Of a stretch of DNA of 64,000 bases, positions 60,471 to 64,000 are shown one piece after another (the first letter of the stretch is position 1; every line of letters begins with the position of its first letter). The DNA is from an uncultured Clostridia bacterium. GTDB lineage: Bacteria > Bacillota > Clostridia > Oscillospirales > Acutalibacteraceae. The position numbers and the translations under genes are program-made. The notes under the pieces are model-generated. The model saw only the letters and a list, made by a program, of their open reading frames with translations. It did not search any database and was not told where the DNA came from. The stretch spans positions 1 to 64,000 of the forward strand of contig CANQBM010000006.1 in assembly GCA_947589575.1 (NCBI GenBank), written 5' to 3'.

Positions 60471-61313
60471 TTACGCAAGAGTTAATGAATATTTATCTGC
60501 GAGTTTCTGAAGTGAACCGTCAGCCTTCATTTCCTCCATAATTTCATTAACCTTAGCTGTTATGTCGGAATCCTTTCTGAATGAAATACCGTATTCCTCT
60601 TCATTGAGCGTTATAGCTTGGGTAAGGTCTGAATAGCTTGTTCCGTCACCTGTCATCGCGTTAGCCATTGTAAGGTCTATGATACAAGCGTCCGCAGAAC
60701 CTGACTCAACTTCCATCAATGCGTCCGACTGCGCCGTAACTGCGGTGTAATTGCTCATTTTAGCATCTTGGAGAACTCCCTCGCCTGCCGAACCTGACTC
60801 AACCGCAAAGGTTAAATCCTTCATCTTATCAAGACTCGTGTATTTTGAAGCCTCGTCATTTTTCATCACAACAACCTGTGCGTTTTTAACATAGGCATTA
60901 GTAACCGAACTGTTTGCCTTTACCTCGTCTGTGATAGTCATACCGTTCCATACAGCGTCAATCGACTTTGCATTAAGCTCCGGCCATTTATTATCCCAGT
61001 CAATTACAATAAATTCAGCCTCTACGCCGAGCTTTTCGCATACGGCGCGCGCGAACTCCGTGTCAAAGCCTGTAAGGACTTTCTTATCCTTATCCTCATA
61101 ATAGTTCATAGGCTTATATTCTGTTATACCTATAATCATTTTTCCCTTGCCCTGAACATAAGCAAGATCGCTTTCGGATGATGATGCTGCCTGACTGCTG
61201 TCAGCGGCACTGTTTTTTTCATCGTTTGACTTAGAGTTTGAGCAGCCCGCAAATGCCATAATGATTGAAATTGTCATAATAACGGCAAATAAAGATGATA
61301 AAAATTTTTTCAT
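60471..61313 (-). CDS. Polar amino acid ABC transporter substrate-binding lipoprotein
   Basis: Extracellular family 3 solute-binding lipoprotein of 280 residues. The signal peptide ends in the lipobox MAFAGC; a Ser-rich linker follows. The body starts GKMIIGITEYKPMNYY and has GFDTEFARAVCEKLGVE. The ligand is likely a polar amino acid; the exact one is not evident. AAAGGA lies 7 nt before the ATG. It is the first gene of the transporter operon and has its own promoter after a small RNA gene. Confidence 0.94.
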   Translation of the reverse strand: MKKFLSSLFAVIMTISIIMAFAGCSNSKSNDEKNSAADSSQAASSSESDLAYVQGKGKMIIGITEYKPMNYYEDKDKKVLTGFDTEFARAVCEKLGVEAEFIVIDWDNKWPELNAKSIDAVWNGMTITDEVKANSSVTNAYVKNAQVVVMKNDEASKYTSLDKMKDLTFAVESGSAGEGVLQDAKMSNYTAVTAQSDALMEVESGSADACIIDLTMANAMTGDGTSYSDLTQAITLNEEEYGISFRKDSDITAKVNEIMEEMKADGSLQKLADKYSLTLA

Positions 61314-61392
61314 AACTTTTTCCTTTCACTTATCATATTTATTGTGATAATACATTAACGCTTTGCCACAATAAAGTAATTAATGTAAAACA

Positions 61393-61421
61393 ATTATAAC
61401 AGACTTCAAAATAAAAATCAA
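61393..61421 (-). promoter_or_regulatory. Promoter of the amino acid transporter operon
   Basis: TTGATT, 17 bp, TATAAT on the minus strand, starting 4 bp after the U-run of the small RNA. Confidence 0.68.
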
Positions 61422-61424
61422 CAT

Positions 61425-61539
61425 AAAAAAAGAGAAAACCTATCAGGCAATAAGTTACAGGGCTATGTAAACAAGCATTCGGCGCATTGTGTTACATAGA
61501 ACCATAACCTACAACTCCAAGTAGGTTCTCCGGAAATTT
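61425..61539 (-). ncRNA. Structured small RNA, rod-shaped, about 115 nt (class not identified)
   Basis: The element has its own consensus promoter and ends in TCTC followed by seven T. Base-pairing found by eye: GAGAACCTA with TAGGTTTTCTC at the two ends; GTTATGG with CTGTAAC; CTATGTAA with TTACATAG; then ACAA with TTGT and a short top stem closed by a CCGAA loop. Between the outer stems there is an asymmetric bubble. A competing local hairpin, ACCTAC with GTAGGT, would open the outer stem. A long rod with a central bubble and 5'-3' closing stem is the layout of 6S RNA, but 115 nt is short for that. SRP RNA is excluded because its conserved tip sequence is missing. It could also be a known Clostridia RNA motif. 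Confidence 0.65.
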
Positions 61540-61545
61540 AATTGT

Positions 61546-61574
61546 ATTATAACATGTAACAAAGAACTTTTCAA
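61546..61574 (-). promoter_or_regulatory. Promoter of the small RNA
   Basis: TTGAAA, 17 bp, TATAAT on the minus strand; the predicted start is about 7 bp downstream, near 61539. Confidence 0.75.
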
Positions 61575-61736
61575 TATTTTTTTAAAATTTTATTAACTGT
61601 TTTTATATTTAAATTTAACAACTGCCAATTTGCGTTTGATGTCACCTAAATAAAAAAACTCATACATTAATATATCGTTTTGAAGCACATTAAAGCACAG
61701 TTCAAAATTGTTACTGATTTTTAATTATTTTTCTAT

Positions 61737-61764
61737 TTGCCTTTTCAATATATTCTGCTATAAT
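61737..61764 (+). promoter_or_regulatory. Promoter of the PurF-like gene
   Basis: TTGCCT, 16 bp, TATAAT, about 65 bp before the start codon. Confidence 0.55.
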
Positions 61765-61828
61765 ACATTAGGTAACACAACTTATGCAGAGTTATGTTTC
61801 ATACAAATTATTAAAGTGAGGGAATTTT

Positions 61829-63235
61829 ATGGGAGGATTTTTTGCCGCGGCGTCTAAGGATGACTGCGTTTTTGATTTATTTTTCGGAGTTGATTACCAT
61901 TCGCATCTCGGCACACGCCGAGCGGGTATGGCGGTATACAGCGAAGAAACAGGCTTTGACAGATCCATACATAATATTGAAAACGCACCGTTCAGAACAA
62001 AATTTACAAAAGAATCAAACGAAATGCGGGGCACACTCGGTATAGGCTGCATTTCGGATTATGAGGCGCAGCCTGTTTTAATCCGTTCGCACCACGGTAC
62101 CTTTGCTATTACAACAGTCGGCAAAATCAACAACGCTGATGAAATTGCCGATAAAATTATTAAATCCAACACTCATTTTTTTGAAATGCAAAGCGGTGAA
62201 ATAAATCCTACAGAGCTTGTAGCGGCAATAATTAATCAAAAGGAAAATTTTATTGACGGCATACGCTATGCACAGGAAATTGTTGACGGCTCGCTGAGTA
62301 TGCTTATTCTTACACCGAAAGGCATTTATTGCGCGAGAGATAAAATGGGCAGGACTCCGATTGTTCTCGGAAAAAAGGAGAACGGCTATTGTGCAAGCTT
62401 TGAAAGTTTCGCTTACTTAAATCTCGGCTATACCGATTATAAAGAACTCGGTCCCGGTGAAATTGCTGTTATAACCGCCGACGGCGCAAAAACTTTGGTA
62501 GCACCCGGAAAGGATATGAAAATCTGTACTTTCCTATGGATTTATTACGGCTATCCGTCATCATCATATGAGGGAATCAGCGTGGAAAAGATGAGGTATA
62601 ACTGCGGAAAGGCGCTTGCAAAGCGAGATAATGTAAAGCCGGATATTGTCGCAGGCGTTCCCGATTCAGGCACCGCTCACGCTATCGGCTATTCAAACGA
62701 GTCAAAAATCCCGTTTTCTCGTCCGTTTGTCAAATATACGCCGACTTGGCCCCGTTCGTTTATGCCGACACACCAAAGTAAAAGAAATCTTATAGCGAAA
62801 ATGAAACTGATACCTGTTCACGATTTGATTGAGGGAAAGAGTCTCCTTTTAATTGACGATTCAATCGTACGCGGAACACAGCTTAGAGAAACTACCGACT
62901 TTTTATACGCCAGCGGCGCAAAGGAAGTACACATCAGACCTGCCTGCCCTCCCCTTGTATTTGGATGCAAATATCTTAATTTTTCACGCTCAACCTCAGA
63001 AATGGAGCTTATCACAAGACGTGTGATAAAGGAGCTTGAGGGAGGAGAGCCGGATGAGGAAACCCTTAAACAATATACTGACCCCGATAGTGAGAAATAT
63101 CAGAAAATGGTAGACAAGATTTGCGAAACTCTTCATTTCACATCTCTTCGTTATCACAGGCTTGATGATATGATTGAATCAGTCGGAATCGGAGCAGACA
63201 AGCTTTGCACTTACTGCTGGAACGGTGAAGAATAA
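61829..63235 (+). CDS. PurF-family amidophosphoribosyltransferase paralogue without glutaminase cysteine
   Basis: 468 residues with the two-domain PurF layout. In true PurF the N-terminal nucleophile reads CG(I/V)(F/V)G; here the protein starts MGGFFAAA, with Gly for Cys, and other glutaminase residues have drifted (LGTRRAGMA for HRGQEGAG; TTVGKINN for HNGNLTN). The phosphoribosyltransferase part keeps the PRPP loop LLIDDSIVRGTQ (about 340-351). Cysteines that match the [4Fe-4S] ligands of Bacillus-type PurF are kept (ICTFLWIYY, VFGCKY, LCTYC at the end). It may use free ammonia, act on another substrate or be regulatory. Start follows GAGGG. The gene stands alone with its own promoter and terminator. 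Confidence 0.87.
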   Translation: MGGFFAAASKDDCVFDLFFGVDYHSHLGTRRAGMAVYSEETGFDRSIHNIENAPFRTKFTKESNEMRGTLGIGCISDYEAQPVLIRSHHGTFAITTVGKINNADEIADKIIKSNTHFFEMQSGEINPTELVAAIINQKENFIDGIRYAQEIVDGSLSMLILTPKGIYCARDKMGRTPIVLGKKENGYCASFESFAYLNLGYTDYKELGPGEIAVITADGAKTLVAPGKDMKICTFLWIYYGYPSSSYEGISVEKMRYNCGKALAKRDNVKPDIVAGVPDSGTAHAIGYSNESKIPFSRPFVKYTPTWPRSFMPTHQSKRNLIAKMKLIPVHDLIEGKSLLLIDDSIVRGTQLRETTDFLYASGAKEVHIRPACPPLVFGCKYLNFSRSTSEMELITRRVIKELEGGEPDEETLKQYTDPDSEKYQKMVDKICETLHFTSLRYHRLDDMIESVGIGADKLCTYCWNGEE

Positions 63236-63251
63236 TTCATAAACACAAATT

Positions 63252-63292
63252 AACAATGACCGCCGCGTGATTTGCGCCGGTCATTGTTTTTT
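63252..63292 (+). terminator. Terminator of the PurF-like gene
   Basis: AACAATGACCG and CGGTCATTGTT form an 11-bp stem followed by TTTT. Confidence 0.85.
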
Positions 63293-63336
63293 GCCAAAAA
63301 ATTGAAAAAATCTGCAAAAGTGCATATTAATCCTTC

Positions 63337-63365
63337 TGTACAGAACATCAGAAATATTTTATAAT
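63337..63365 (+). promoter_or_regulatory. Possible promoter of the ECF sigma factor gene
   Basis: TGTACA, 17 bp, TATAAT. The -10 is perfect, the -35 weak. Confidence 0.4.
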
Positions 63366-63412
63366 ATTCTATGTATTTTTTGTCAAATTCTGTAAAAAGA
63401 GGATGAAAAACA

Positions 63413-63949
63413 ATGCCCGAAAATTCTAATGAGCAACTGAAACTATGCGGTAAGCTTTGGAATGAGTACGAGCCGTATATTAGGAAATACTGCTCTCACA
63501 AACTCAACGGTTCGCAACAGGATGTTGATGATGTCATTTCAGAAGCATTTCTTATCTTGTGTAACGCGATTGACAAGAACACAAAAATTGAAAATCCAAA
63601 AGCATGGCTTTACGGTACTGTCAATAATCTTATAAAAGAAAAATATACTGAGATAAACGAACAGAAAAATTTACAGGTAAGCTTGGAACGCTACGATTTG
63701 CCATACGAGGTTGATTACATAGATAAGCTGATTAAAGATAAAGACATTGACACGATTCTGGATGAAATCTTAAACGCGCTTTCAGACGATGAAAAAAATT
63801 TAATTTCTCTTTTTTATGAAGATGGGCTTTCATATAAGAAGATTGCGGAAATCTACCAATCAAACGAATTTGCTGTAAAACAGCGAAGCTACAGACTGAA
63901 AAAGAAAATTAAAAAAACGGTAAGAATAAAACTCGAAAAGTTTTTTTAA
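63413..63949 (+). CDS. RNA polymerase ECF-type sigma factor
   Basis: A 178-residue sigma-70 family regulator with only regions 2 and 4. Region 2 (about residues 20-75) includes DVDDVISEAFLILCNAI and ENPKAWLYGTVNNLIKE; region 4 (about 120-170) includes LSDDEKNLISLFYEDGLSYKKIAEIY. AGAGGA precedes the ATG. Directly before the window end is GAGGTGG, a ribosome site for a next gene, which in ECF systems often encodes the anti-sigma factor. The signal it responds to is unknown. Confidence 0.9.
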   Translation: MPENSNEQLKLCGKLWNEYEPYIRKYCSHKLNGSQQDVDDVISEAFLILCNAIDKNTKIENPKAWLYGTVNNLIKEKYTEINEQKNLQVSLERYDLPYEVDYIDKLIKDKDIDTILDEILNALSDDEKNLISLFYEDGLSYKKIAEIYQSNEFAVKQRSYRLKKKIKKTVRIKLEKFF

Positions 63950-64000
63950 TTTTTTTGCGTTACATTTATCGAATTTTACTACTATATATATGAGGTGGAA
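63950..64000 (+). other. Ribosome binding site of a gene that begins beyond the window
   Basis: The last bases are TATATATATGAGGTGGAA; GAGGTGG would serve a start codon a few bases beyond position 64000. No coding sequence is visible. Confidence 0.45.

Larger units (their letters stand above)
61314..61828. other. Intergenic region between the amino acid transporter and the PurF-like gene
   Basis: About 515 bp without a protein gene. It contains, on the minus strand, a promoter, a roughly 115-nt structured RNA, its U-run, and a second promoter for the transporter; and, on the plus strand, the promoter of the PurF-like gene. About 61580-61735 is AT-rich with no feature I can name. Confidence 0.7.

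Noticed and set aside
61425-61539. Small RNA read as SRP (4.5S) RNA or as a plus-strand element
   Set aside because: The SRP tip sequence (GGAAGCAG type) is missing. On the plus strand there is no U-run after the stems, while the minus strand has promoter and U-run in the right places.

Overview
The window is about 64 kb of chromosome from a low-to-mid GC, Gram-positive, apparently anaerobic Clostridia, most like the Oscillospiraceae/Ruminococcaceae. The reasons are strong GGAGG-type ribosome binding sites, sigma-A promoters of the TTGACA-17-TATAAT kind, cotJ spore-coat genes, an ECF vitamin transporter, a flavin reductase-rubredoxin fusion, an archaeal/eukaryal-type ProRS, and a ribosomal protein S12 with the insertion seen in many Firmicutes. 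The genus assignment is inference. No phage, insertion sequence, CRISPR array, rRNA or tRNA gene was seen. Genes are densely packed and mostly housekeeping.

Layout. 0-2 kb: a MATE exporter converging on, and overlapping, cotJC. 2.1-8.5 kb (minus): the F-type ATP synthase operon atpB-E-F-(H+A)-G-D-C, in which delta and alpha are one continuous 676-codon reading frame. 8.7-11.2 kb (plus): proS-galE. 11.3-13.8 kb (minus): a DUF2975 / small HTH / DUF4173 membrane cluster. 13.9-18.2 kb (minus): mreB followed by ecfT, a double-ATPase ecfA, ecfS and a coupled small membrane protein. 18.3-20.5 kb: recD2. 20.6-32.7 kb (minus): rpoB-rpoC-rpsL-rpsG-fusA-tuf, with extra promoters at the end of rpoC and before tuf. 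33-40.2 kb (plus): an orphan oligopeptide-binding lipoprotein, a VanZ-like protein, nagB-metG-tatD, and an alanine/sodium symporter. 40.2-43 kb: an XRE regulator divergent from a secreted glucosaminidase with three FN3 domains. 43-48.7 kb (minus): putP, GH51 arabinofuranosidase, flavin reductase-rubredoxin, an EamA transporter, dut, and a solitary MazF. 48.9-49.4 kb: cotJA-cotJB. 49.4-54.8 kb: a D,D-carboxypeptidase, a metallophosphoesterase with an eroded active site, and a large secreted transglutaminase-like protein. 55-58.8 kb: an alpha/beta hydrolase, mscL with a zinc ribbon, a radical SAM protein, rsmI and a tRNA methyltransferase. 58.9-61.3 kb: a polar amino acid ABC transporter. 61.4-61.5 kb: a previously unannotated structured small RNA gene with its own promoter and terminator. 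61.8-64 kb: a PurF-family protein without the glutaminase cysteine, and an ECF sigma factor at the window edge.

The strongest unusual signals are: (1) the delta-alpha fusion, which raises a stoichiometry problem because F1 has three alpha but one delta; (2) the roughly 115-nt rod-shaped RNA; (3) two enzyme-family members with lost catalytic residues, the PurF paralogue and the metallophosphoesterase; (4) cotJC separated by about 47 kb from cotJAB; and (5) a small membrane protein translationally coupled to the ECF transporter. Protein identities come from reading the translations and from family knowledge; no database search was run.
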